Positions 1 through 9,563 of a DNA stretch of 64,000 bases are shown here, piece after piece. Both the position numbers and the translations under genes were made by a program. Below the pieces are notes generated by a model that worked only from the letters and a program-made list of their open reading frames with translations, was not told where the DNA came from and did no database searches. Source of the DNA: Cryoendolithus antarcticus (lineage: Eukaryota > Ascomycota > Dothideomycetes > Cladosporiales > Cladosporiaceae); the NCBI GenBank assembly GCA_002077065.1, contig NAJO01000023.1, positions 310,001-374,000 on the forward strand, written 5' to 3'. Position 1 is the stretch's first letter, and each line of letters opens with the position of its first letter.

Positions 1-360
1 CAGTGCCCAGAAGGCGACGGCTGGCTCAAAGCCCCTGGCGGCGCCATCTGCCAGCGCGGCACCCACTTCATCACTCACTCAGAACAAGACGCCGATGACC
101 AAGGTCAACGCGAACGCAGCGGACCTGTCATCTTACGCGCGACTCCAGCGCAGTACCAGCAGGCGTACGCTCGGTATGGTGTGGACTTTTACCGGCACAA
201 CAGTGGTGCCTGGGCTGGAGGGAGCCTCGCTACCGATCCCGACGTGCGTGTTGGGGAGTTTGGTGGATTGTCGCGGTGTCGTGACGGGCGTCATGGGCAT
301 GACTCTTTGGTGACGATGGGAAGGGTTCTGTGCCAGATTTGTGGCTGCGAATTGAGGTAG
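1..360 (+). CDS. C-terminal end of an unidentified protein (5' partial)
   Basis: Frame 1 is open from the first base to a TAG at 358-360, giving the last 119 residues of a protein whose start lies outside the window. The segment has Cys, Gly, His and Asp, a YGVDFYRHNSGAW stretch, and ends with a CQICGC cluster close to the stop. I do not recognise the family. An overlapping frame beginning at 95 is shorter and has no better composition. That the frame is coding is an inference from its openness and residue mix; it could also be a chance extension. Confidence 0.45.
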   Translation, partial: QCPEGDGWLKAPGGAICQRGTHFITHSEQDADDQGQRERSGPVILRATPAQYQQAYARYGVDFYRHNSGAWAGGSLATDPDVRVGEFGGLSRCRDGRHGHDSLVTMGRVLCQICGCELR

Positions 361-627
361 GGTTGGGCTGGTGACTGGCCCAGGAGCTCAGTAGACACCC
401 GCGATTGGCCATGTTGGCTAGATCTTGCAGGTTGGCGTACGCTAGTCACAACTCTAGAGCAGATACTTCATATACTGCTTTCAATGGCTGAGGTGCAGAT
501 CTGATGAGTTGCTATAAAGCAGCGTACTGATAATGGTTGCGACGCTCGGGGATGCCGTGAGATCTCCATTGCATATCTGTTACCAACGATCCTCTAGCTA
601 TATCATCATTAGCGATCATGTAGTGGA

Positions 628-3600
628 CTAAGCACTCTCCCACTCCTCCAAAAAGCTCATCCGCCTCTCCACCTCATCCCATCCGAACTTCTCCGTCAGC
701 CTCCTCAGAGCCCCACTGCTGCCTCCAAACACCGCTTGATCCTCTTCCGCCGTCCAGATCCCTTGCCTCACATGCAAGTCACTCAAAGACTGCTTGTGCT
801 TTTCCGAGATCAATAGAGCCTGCGCAAGATCGAAGCGCATGCTGGTACGGTGCAGCGCGCACCAAATCGCGGTTTCGGGATAGTGGAGCTGCGTAAGGCG
901 GTGGAGAAAGGAGGCCAGAGTCTCGTCAGCGGGGATTGGCGGGCGCTTTGTGGGCACAGAGGATCTTGTGAAGGGCAGGGACGAGCGGGGTTTGGGATTT
1001 GAGGACGCGAAGGGCCGAGGGGCTGGGGTGGATTTGACAGGTGCCGCGGACGAGGGTTGTGGTTTCGTCGAAGGTAGCGTGGAGCTCGCTGGTACTTGTA
1101 CAGCCTCGATGGGTAAGTCTCGCGCAACGAGGGTGTCGTCTTCTTCGTCCGAGTCTGGCGGCAGCGGCATGCTTAGATCGAACGCCTGCGTCTCGGCGTC
1201 AAGTATGGCCTGGGTGTTGAGCATGCGAAGGCTCTGCTGGCTGACCGGAAGTGCCTTCGGCTGCTGGTGCTCAAGCTCGGCATCATCTGAGCTGTCCGAC
1301 GATGATGCAGCCGATGAGATCTCCATGACTTCGGCGTGTTGCTCTGCCACGTTCTCTCGCGGTAGGTCCGAATACTCAATCTTTCGACGCGGACTGGATC
1401 GTGGTATATCCTGTTGTGATGAGAACATGTCGAAGCCGCCTTCTGGTTCTGGTATCGTGAGATCGATCTCATCATCGCCGTTCTCGGCCTGGCCATCATC
1501 TTGACTCATCTCGCTTTCGTCGTCGCGCAGGACAGTGTCGTGAATTTGCGCAGCACGTTCAGAACTGTCGTGTGCTTCATGCGCCTCTGCGTCTTGCTCG
1601 TCAGGTCCATTCGCAGCTTGTGAGGGGATGGCGCTACGGTCTTGTCGAGCCATCACATCCACGCTCTCCACCACTTCTTCCTCATCGTCCTCGTCCCAAC
1701 CACCCATCAAACTCGGCCGCTGCTGCAATAGCACCGCACTACGGCGCCGTATCGCAGGCAAACTCCGGCCGGGCAGATACAGCTCCGCAAGGGTATCTGC
1801 AGCACGTGACGATCGCTGCATCGCGGTCGTGATCGCAGCGTCCTCTTCCAGAGACCATTCGTGTGGTGCATTTGTGCTCGATTTCGCAAGGTGCGCTGAT
1901 GGCTCACGTTGCGATGATCGCTGATCTTGAGTGGCTGCTGCGACCACTTCCTTGGGCTCACCAGGCGGCGTTGTGGATCGCACTCGTCTCGTAGGTGATC
2001 GAAGCTGAGGCATCGGCTCTGCATGATGTCTTCGAGGAGACGGCGCAGGTGGAACGCTCGCCACTTGACTCGCAATCACCTCCTCCGCCTCCTCCCTCGC
2101 ATCCTCAAGCGTCTCCTTAGCCAAAATCGGGTACGCGAGCTGCGTCTCGAAACCCCAGCCCTGATTCTCCTGCCTCATGGGACTACTTTCTACCCTCCTA
2201 GACTTCACTGGACTCGAAGGCCAATCCAGATTCTGGGAGAACACTTCCTCGATATTGACGCCTATAGCCTCAGCCTCTTCGTCATCCGGGTCGTCAGGAC
2301 TGAGCTCCCGATCCGACTCGAGTTCGATGGCATCGGCCTCCTCTTCTTGAGGCGTGCGCATTAAGCGATCAGAAATCTCCACATCGCCCTCCTCATCCTC
2401 GTCTGGCTCAGCAGGTAGGAGAGAGTGCAGGTAGCTCGCGAAATTCGCTTGATCAGCATCAGCAGCATCCTCAACCAGGTTCGTGGCTCGAAGTTGAGCT
2501 GGCGTGATCTGCGACTCAAAGTCCGCGAGATTGGCAGCTGTGAGTGCGCGGATCGGCGGAGGTACGACGACTTCGGCTTCAAGCTGTGGATAGCCGAAGA
2601 CTTCCTCGTCGAAACGTCGCTGAGAAAGTGATTCCTTGGTGGCGGCAGTGGTCTCGCCTTCGTATTGCATGTTCTCAGGATTGGAACTATATGTCCTGGC
2701 TGCGGCTTCCCTAGCAAGGATATCGTCATTTTCGCCCAGTCCGGATGCAGGCGCCCCTTCGGGTACAATAGAGGTAGAGCGGACGGACTGAGCTTGGTCA
2801 GATTCTTCTCTGGATGCCTCTCCTGGCGTTTCCTGCACTGCAGTAGCCATCCTGGGACTGAATCTATTTCGATCCTCGACCTCTTCATCTGCAGAACGCT
2901 CGTCCATGCTCTCTTCATTGACGTCCATCTCTTCTCCCACAGTATCCGGTACATACAGCCCGCTCTTAGCGAGAAGCTGTTGCTCCGCTGCATGATTGGC
3001 TTCGGACGTCGGGAGATAGTCTCTGGCTGTATTCGACCCACTCATGTGATCACGATTACTATGAGTAAGGAGCTGCTGCTCTGCCGCTCGATTGGCCTCC
3101 AAGGTGGGCAGGTAGTCTCCACGCACCACAACATCTTCGACGGCTTCCACGGTACGAGGGCTCTGGAAACTGTCGATCTCGTCCGCCTTGTTGTTCTTTG
3201 GTGATGCGGCAGGAGCCATCCGCCTCGCAAGAAGTTCTGGAGTCGTAGCGACATCCGCTGGCGAGTGGACAGGCTCACCCTCGCTAAAGGTGTCCGAGTC
3301 GTCACCTTTAGCTCGCTTCCGGCCGTAAGTCCGTCGCTGTGAAGATGTCGGAGTCGCTCGCTTGCGCTTGCGCGCCCCTGAAGAGTTCGAGGCACATCGC
3401 TCCGCAACTCGGTCTGGTGTATGAGCAGCTCGTGTCGGGCTAGATTTGAGTGGCTGCTTCTTAGCCTCTCGCACTTCCTTATCAGCCACCTCCTTCAGGT
3501 ACACCGGCCGCACGTGCTCCTCATACAGCCGCTGCCACACCTCCGCACTATGCGTGGCGGAAACCTCTGCCCAGGCATCCCATGCGTCTTCAACCTGATC

Positions 3601-4791
3601 TTCTGCAACGGACTCGATGTCGGGCGCGTTACCCATAAGGTCGTCAAACTGACTTTTAGTCAGGTAGACATCATCGTCATCGCTCACTGGTGCCATTTCC
3701 TCCAAACCACCAGCCGGAGGGTGTGCGCGCAAGACCCTTACGTATCGGTCGCGCCAGGCTCGCCAAGGATGTCGCTTATTGATTGTCGCAAGCTCCTTGT
3801 AAAGTTGCGTGCCTTTCACCCAGCACTTGCTGCTTTGCGCTTTGCTGGTGACGACCCAATTCCAAAGGGCAAGGTCGTCCTCTTCGCTGAATGTCACCCT
3901 GCCTTTGCTTGGAGTTGCGGGCGCCACGGCGTCAGAGTCGACCTTGTGCGCCAGGTACTTCACGTACCGATCTCGCCAGGACTGCGCCGTATGTCTCGGG
4001 TTCTGTTCAGCCAACGCCCGGTATATTCTATTGCCCTTAACGAGCTCCCCAAGCTTTACTCTCTGCTTGACCCAGTCCTTCAGCACGCGATCGTCGTCCT
4101 CAGTGAATGGCTGCCTCGAGCCCGTCGCAGAGCCAGCACCCTGGTCGTTGTTGTCGACGACAGCCAGGGTCCTCCGTCGGTGCGGCTCGCTCAGCTCATA
4201 CCCATTCCCGCCCTGCTCTTCCACTTCCTCCACTTCCCTCGCACCCGCCGGCTTCTCCCTGCCTGAAAGAGTCTTCACCCACCTGTCCCTCCAGCTTTGC
4301 GTCGTGTGCTGCGAATGCTTCGCCTCTAGCTGCTTGTAAATCTCCAAGCCCTTCTCACTCCCACCCTTCCTCTTCGCGCCCATCACCCACTCCCATAGGA
4401 TCACATCATCAGCATGCGTGAACTTGGTCCTTGTAGCCTTACCAGGCAAACTGGCATCGCCAACCGCTCTCACAGCGCTGGGGGACGGACCAGCCTGGTG
4501 ATCGGCGGGATCAGGTAATGCGCCGGAGGCGAAAGCAGCGTCGAGGAAAGTATAGCTGACACTACCCGGTGGGGAATCGCGACGGAGGTGGTCAGCGATT
4601 CTATAGTCTGCTGCTGTCTCTAGTGCAACAATGTGGCCGCCATTGGCCTTTATCTGGGAAACGTAGTGGCTGCGAGAGGGGACGCGTTGGAGGATAAAGA
4701 AGGAGAGGCCGGTGAAGAGGGAGCCGAGAGCAGGGGTGGAGGAGGTGGCGGAGGTGACGACGACCTGTGGCTGAGAGGCGGTGGCCGCCAT
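628..4791 (-). CDS. RAP1: Telomere protein Rap1: BRCT, three Rap1-type Myb domains, C-terminal RCT
   Basis: Intronless frame of 1387 residues. An N-terminal BRCT-like region (about 22-86, with SHYVSQIKANGG) is followed by three similar Rap1-type Myb units at about 123-173, 229-279 and 301-352. Each has an F-[TS]-x3-DD start and ends in a W-R-D-R-[YW]-V recognition helix. A fourth weak SANT-like stretch (WSLEEDAAITTAM) lies near 975-1025. The middle is acidic and disordered and carries a duplicated 17-residue motif. The last ~95 residues (LASFLHRLTQLHYPETAIWCALHRT to the end, quoted here only as LASFLHRLTQ...) fit the Rap1 C-terminal protein-interaction domain. Rap1 is a shelterin-type telomere subunit that binds telomeric DNA directly in budding yeast or through a TRF-type partner in other fungi. 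The domain order makes the identity strong; the triple Myb is unusual. Confidence 0.9.
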   Translation of the reverse strand: MAATASQPQVVVTSATSSTPALGSLFTGLSFFILQRVPSRSHYVSQIKANGGHIVALETAADYRIADHLRRDSPPGSVSYTFLDAAFASGALPDPADHQAGPSPSAVRAVGDASLPGKATRTKFTHADDVILWEWVMGAKRKGGSEKGLEIYKQLEAKHSQHTTQSWRDRWVKTLSGREKPAGAREVEEVEEQGGNGYELSEPHRRRTLAVVDNNDQGAGSATGSRQPFTEDDDRVLKDWVKQRVKLGELVKGNRIYRALAEQNPRHTAQSWRDRYVKYLAHKVDSDAVAPATPSKGRVTFSEEDDLALWNWVVTSKAQSSKCWVKGTQLYKELATINKRHPWRAWRDRYVRVLRAHPPAGGLEEMAPVSDDDDVYLTKSQFDDLMGNAPDIESVAEDQVEDAWDAWAEVSATHSAEVWQRLYEEHVRPVYLKEVADKEVREAKKQPLKSSPTRAAHTPDRVAERCASNSSGARKRKRATPTSSQRRTYGRKRAKGDDSDTFSEGEPVHSPADVATTPELLARRMAPAASPKNNKADEIDSFQSPRTVEAVEDVVVRGDYLPTLEANRAAEQQLLTHSNRDHMSGSNTARDYLPTSEANHAAEQQLLAKSGLYVPDTVGEEMDVNEESMDERSADEEVEDRNRFSPRMATAVQETPGEASREESDQAQSVRSTSIVPEGAPASGLGENDDILAREAAARTYSSNPENMQYEGETTAATKESLSQRRFDEEVFGYPQLEAEVVVPPPIRALTAANLADFESQITPAQLRATNLVEDAADADQANFASYLHSLLPAEPDEDEEGDVEISDRLMRTPQEEEADAIELESDRELSPDDPDDEEAEAIGVNIEEVFSQNLDWPSSPVKSRRVESSPMRQENQGWGFETQLAYPILAKETLEDAREEAEEVIASQVASVPPAPSPRRHHAEPMPQLRSPTRRVRSTTPPGEPKEVVAAATQDQRSSQREPSAHLAKSSTNAPHEWSLEEDAAITTAMQRSSRAADTLAELYLPGRSLPAIRRRSAVLLQQRPSLMGGWDEDDEEEVVESVDVMARQDRSAIPSQAANGPDEQDAEAHEAHDSSERAAQIHDTVLRDDESEMSQDDGQAENGDDEIDLTIPEPEGGFDMFSSQQDIPRSSPRRKIEYSDLPRENVAEQHAEVMEISSAASSSDSSDDAELEHQQPKALPVSQQSLRMLNTQAILDAETQAFDLSMPLPPDSDEEDDTLVARDLPIEAVQVPASSTLPSTKPQPSSAAPVKSTPAPRPFASSNPKPRSSLPFTRSSVPTKRPPIPADETLASFLHRLTQLHYPETAIWCALHRTSMRFDLAQALLISEKHKQSLSDLHVRQGIWTAEEDQAVFGGSSGALRRLTEKFGWDEVERRMSFLEEWESA
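2971..3117 (-). repeat. Duplicated 51-bp coding motif inside RAP1
   Basis: Two 17-codon copies at 3067-3117 and 2971-3021 encode DYLPT-x-EAN-x-AAEQQLL. Their starts are 96 bp apart, and the copies differ at two residues (L/S and R/H) and at many third positions. The repeat lies in the disordered centre of Rap1, after the Myb domains. Confidence 0.85.
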
Positions 4792-5670
4792 GCTTGTGTC
4801 GTCAGCAGTGAGGTGTGGTCATGTAAAGGTCCATAGAAATGGCGGAAGTTCAAGAGTGGGGTCTGGAAGTGGAATGCGCCCAAGACACGCGCTTGCACGT
4901 GACGACGGTTGATCATACATGGGTGAGCACAAAGTATGCAATACAATATCGATCGCTACATCTCAGGGCACCACCGGACCCATGAAGCTGCATCAAATGC
5001 CGTACTTTCGTTTAACATCCTGTCGAGTTGCCGGAATCTGAGCTGATGTGTGAGACACTGGACAACCAGATCTATCCTTACACCGACTTGCTTGCGAGCC
5101 ATCACGTGAACGTGAGAAGCTTTGATAGGGACGTCACAGAATCGCAGGACGATGCCAGCGCCAACCTGCCCCGAATCATCGTCTGATGTCCAGTGCTCGA
5201 GCTGGGCCAGTGCAGCGCATGGATCGCATGCCGAGACGAAGTGAAGTCCAGAACTCGGGGACGACGACTGGCGCAATGTAGAATCAGCCAATGAGATCGC
5301 GCCAGCGAGGACTGGCGTAGCTGTAGCAGGTGTAAGAGGAGTCCGTCGTGGCCAGAGCAGGAAAGAGCGACCGAGCTCGAGTCATAAAGGCTTCCAAGCC
5401 CGGGCCCTGATGTAACAGCGCACGACATCCGGCCTGCGCTAAGGTAACGTGCACCCGACACGAGGGGCTGCGGTGAGGTTGACACGGAGAGAAAATCTAA
5501 GCGGCCATCGGTGGATGAAGCCGGGAGAACTAGATATGCGAAGAGAACGTTTCTTGGCCATGTCTGATCATAACACGGATGACCCATCTCTCATGTCCAT
5601 CGCTTGAACGCAATATCTCAACACATCATCACCATGCGATCCCGCACAAGGCTTCCATCTCGTTGATGTC
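4792..5670. other. Intergenic, no gene seen
   Basis: This 879-bp stretch holds the RAP1 upstream region and the 3' flank of the channel gene. The open frames here (longest about 160 codons) have noise-like composition and no motif. I see no RNA gene or repeat. Confidence 0.6.
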
Positions 5671-8047
5671 TCATCTTGCTGCTGGCGTCTGCAGGTAACC
5701 TACTTGCCCATGCACGACCGGCCTAACCTCATGCGAGATCCTCATACTCTCGCCACTTCTTCGTAGCCTCACATCGCTCCCTCTCCTTCCGGTTTCTGCG
5801 ACCACGCTTGCGACCCGCTCGAGCGGTAATTCAAAGGCACTGCTGACACCCTCCGTGTGTAAAAGGCTAGCTAGACTGGCACCTGTGGGAAACAGCTTTT
5901 TGCCCTCAGCTTCTTCGGCATGCTTGGCACGTAGCCCCAGCGCTTCGAGATCCGAGACTGCCACACTGTAGCTTGGGTTCGCTGGGTCACCAAGCGCTGG
6001 GGCGGAGCCACCGGGAGGTGCGATCGGGATGCGGCGCATGGCGGCCAGGAGCTCGCACATGAAGCGATTGCGGCGGATGGAGTGGCGGACGTTCGCAAAG
6101 TTGGACTGCGAGACAGATTAGCCTCTACAAGGTGGCGTAGTGGACGTGGGTAGATGCAGGACTTACCTTGTACTTGATAGTGACACGCAAGTCAAGCTGC
6201 TTCAGATCGCCCAGGCCAATGAGCTCGATGTCGACGTCGGGCAGGTAGTCCCGCTTGTTGTCTGCAGAAGTAAGAAACTTCTCTAATTCGGCGCGAAGTG
6301 CGAGGATATCGGCGTTGCTAGTGCCCGCGCAGACGCTGAAGTTGTACTGCTCGTGCATGCTCTTGCTGCGGGAGATGTTCTCGATCCAGAGCGTACTAGC
6401 GACGTTGTGAGGGATCTGGACCGTGGTATCGCTGTGGATACATTAGCGAGTGCACAGGTATCAAGGGCTTGATGTAGCTCACCTGTCTACTCGTCGAAAG
6501 ACCGAGTACATCAGCGAGATCCTCGTGACGACCAAGTGCTTATCGTTAATGTTGACCCGGTCGCCAACATCGTAAGGATGCTTGACAAAGATGAACATAA
6601 CGCAAGATAGAAATTCTGATACGGTCCCTCCGATCGCGAAGGCAAGGCCGGTAAACGTCGTCCAGAGCTGTGTTGTCTTCGCGGCGAAGGTCTTGCTGAA
6701 AAAGGTGGCGTAGATAAAAGCGATGGCTATGAGGACCACGAACGAGAGAAGGTTATCCAGGACGCCGATGACATGGCTGATGTCGGATAGCGACTTCGCT
6801 CGATTCTTCCTCTCTTCGCCCATGCCCATGATCAGCAGCTCCATCTCCTCAAGGCTGACATCACCATTGGCATCGCGATCGAGTTCATGGAACATGTCCT
6901 CAGCCTCCGCAGCGCGAGTCTCGCCAAGAACCTCCAGCAGATCGCTCTTCAGCAACACGTCTCGGCCTTGACCGACGAACGAAAGCCAAAGCCTGCGAGC
7001 CAGAGCTTTGGAAGCTTTCTCTGATTCCAGTGCCTCGAGGACTATGGCATGCGCTGAGGTGGTGCTACCGAGATCCTTCCCAGTGACATCACTGAGCATG
7101 GCGCCTACAGCCGCAGTCATTTGGTCACGAGCTCTGCCCATGCCTCGAAAAACCTTGGTATCCATACCAGCCTTTGCCATGGCTTCCCGCACCTCTGTGA
7201 GTGTGTTTCCCTGGATATCGGCATCTTCATCGAGGAACTCCCTGCAGTACTCTGGAAACAGCGCTCTTGATGCATCATAGAGAAGGTCCAACAGTCGGAT
7301 GAGCCTCTTCGACTCCTTGATTTTGACGAAGTATTGCTTGCGGTGATAATGCACACTGATGAGCTGCACAACGAGCTTCTCGACGAGGAAGATGGCGGCA
7401 ACAATGATACCAGCCTTCCAGACGGTCTGAAAAGTAGCCAGCCATGTATTGCTTGTGTCACTGCAAGCCTCTTGCGTGCCGAACTTGCAGATCACTGGTG
7501 TTGTAGTGTAAGCGACGATCGACCACAGAAAGAGTGAGATCGGAATCTCAAGGGCTGTGAGTACCAGAGAATACTTTCGTATTCCGGAGCTGATCAACCC
7601 GCACGTTGCTTGAAAGATGAATGGTACTGCCTGAGCACAAAGCTTGCAGACCCAGAGTGCGAACCATAGTGCCTCAATCCATACAAACAATCCGAAGAGG
7701 CGTATGCCGTCGGCTGTCTTATCCTTCCAGATCGTAGCCGTGAGTATGAGCGGGATCGAAAGTGTTATAGCAAATGGCAGAATGTACATGGCGTAGCGTG
7801 TAAGGACATTGGCGCTGTGGATCTTCCAGAGGAAATTCCCCACTTTTGTAAGAGTGTCCTCATCGGAGTCCGAGTCGAGCAAGCTCTTGCCCTCTTTCGG
7901 CACCAGCACGCTGTTCGTTGTTTGTCTTCTTCCAAGTACTGGTCGGTCGCTGGGCGTGGAGTCCAAGGAGTTGATGGTCACTTTTGTTGCGTTCTTGACT
8001 CCGGCCTCGAGATCAGCCAAAGGTATGGCAGCGGTGTCGGACCCCAT
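5671..8047 (-). CDS. MscS-family mechanosensitive channel with EF-hand
   Basis: Three exons: 8047-6483, 6431-6167 and 6105-5671, with introns of 51 and 61 bp and consistent phase, giving 754 residues. Hydrophobic segments lie near 84-105, 115-145, 158-182 and 207-228. A canonical EF-hand loop DRDANGDVSLEE is at 390-401. Two more membrane segments at about 425-450 and 458-485 lead into the MscS signature HPYDVGDRV at 490-498 and a soluble beta domain that crosses intron 1 (VFRRVD, then SDTTVQIPH). This matches fungal Msy1/Msy2-type channels, which sit in ER or internal membranes and respond to hypo-osmotic stress and Ca2+. The fungal family is often longer, so the shorter N terminus is notable, but the domain core is complete. 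Confidence 0.9.
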
Positions 8048-9563
8048 CTTGTTGATGTGCCACTCCGCGAGTCTCTTAGCGTGCTTACGATGCTATCGAC
8101 CGAGCCGCAGAAGCAAGCAAGCACCAATGCGCTGGTGAAACCAGATGTTTTATCAAGTGCCAAGTGCTACTGGTGATGCCTCTTCGATGGAGATATCGCT
8201 TATTTCTGACGAGACGAACAAATTTATAGTTGGTCTCTGCTGAGGACTGTCGTGCTGAATTGCATGGAGGTCTGGGGTCGGTTCCAGAGGATGAAGTAGG
8301 GTAGCTAGCAAGACAGCCTGAACGTGGTGCTGATGCGCAAGTAAGGGAGCCAGGAAAGCAAAGACTCGGACGAGACAATTGAACGGGGTGTGCAAACGCA
8401 GTGGGATACCTAGAAGCAAGTACGGTAGAAAGACTCGACTTCGCCGAACCTTACCGGCGGCCACGTGAAGAGCAGCTCCAGCTGCAGAAAGTTCAAACCT
8501 TGGAATAGATGTTCGAGGGCGTCGAGATTCAGGGTTCCGAACGCATTGACACGCTGGCCGGGCTGAAACAACGGGGGCGAATCCTTACAAACGCCCCTTT
8601 TGGTCGCAGATCCATATGGTGGGCCAGTCTGGACGTGCACGTATAGACTGTCATCTCCAAGCGATCCGCAGATACGCGAAAGGTCGACACGCTCTCGACA
8701 CGCCAAGACGTTGCTTCGTGCTGGACGCTTTCATCGGCAGAGACATGTTTTGATTGTGGCGCGCGCAGAGGTGAGGTTGAGATCGCCCTCGCCAATCACT
8801 GCAGACCCTTGCAAATCTAGAGCAGCCTTTCCCGTTTGAGTTGCCTCGGAAGACCTCTCTTGGCCTTTGGTGGCTTGAAGCTTCCGCTTTAGTCCAGACA
8901 TCTCGTGGGCACTCCGTTTTGGTGGCTGACTGACAGCCAGCTTCAGACGCAGCTACACATCCGCATTTGGCCTCTTACGGCGATCGTTCTTGCGGCGCCG
9001 CGGAACATCTAGCATGCAAGACGTGGAGAGATCTAATAGACTCTCGATGGAACTGCGAAACTTTGGAGAAGCGAGACGAGACGACAGACTCATCAGGCTG
9101 TTGCAAGGCCTGTGCTACACCGTTTGATGCTGTGCTTTCGTTCCACAGGGTCCCAGCCAGACTTCGGAAAAACTGAGCACGGCCGCGATGCCACATGGCA
9201 GCCAGCACGAGGCGTCTTCGGAGAGGCGCCGGTTAGATCTCGCTCTGCAGAGCGTGAAGTCTATTTGTGCTCGGCGACCTGGACTGTACCGCATTACCCA
9301 AATTGTGCAACGGCCGTGGGACGGTGGGATGAGAAGCGAGCGTGCGGTTCTTGGCAAGATGAACTAGACCACCTCGCTTATCTCCCATGGTTGACAGCGC
9401 CGGCCAGAACGCCACTGTCTCACACCAATGGGCGTTCCGGGGTCCAACGAGGACTTCCGGCAGCAGGTACTGTAGGTCTCTGCTCTTGCTCTCACCCGAA
9501 CTGTACCGTCTCCAACCTGTCGTATGACCTGCCATATATGTCCTCAGGCCGAGTCACTCAGAA
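8048..9563. other. Intergenic, no gene seen
   Basis: About 1.5 kb between the divergent channel gene and the membrane-protein gene. Frames of 60-150 codons occur on both strands, but none has a recognisable domain, a plausible signal peptide or joinable exons. It presumably holds both promoters. Confidence 0.55.
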
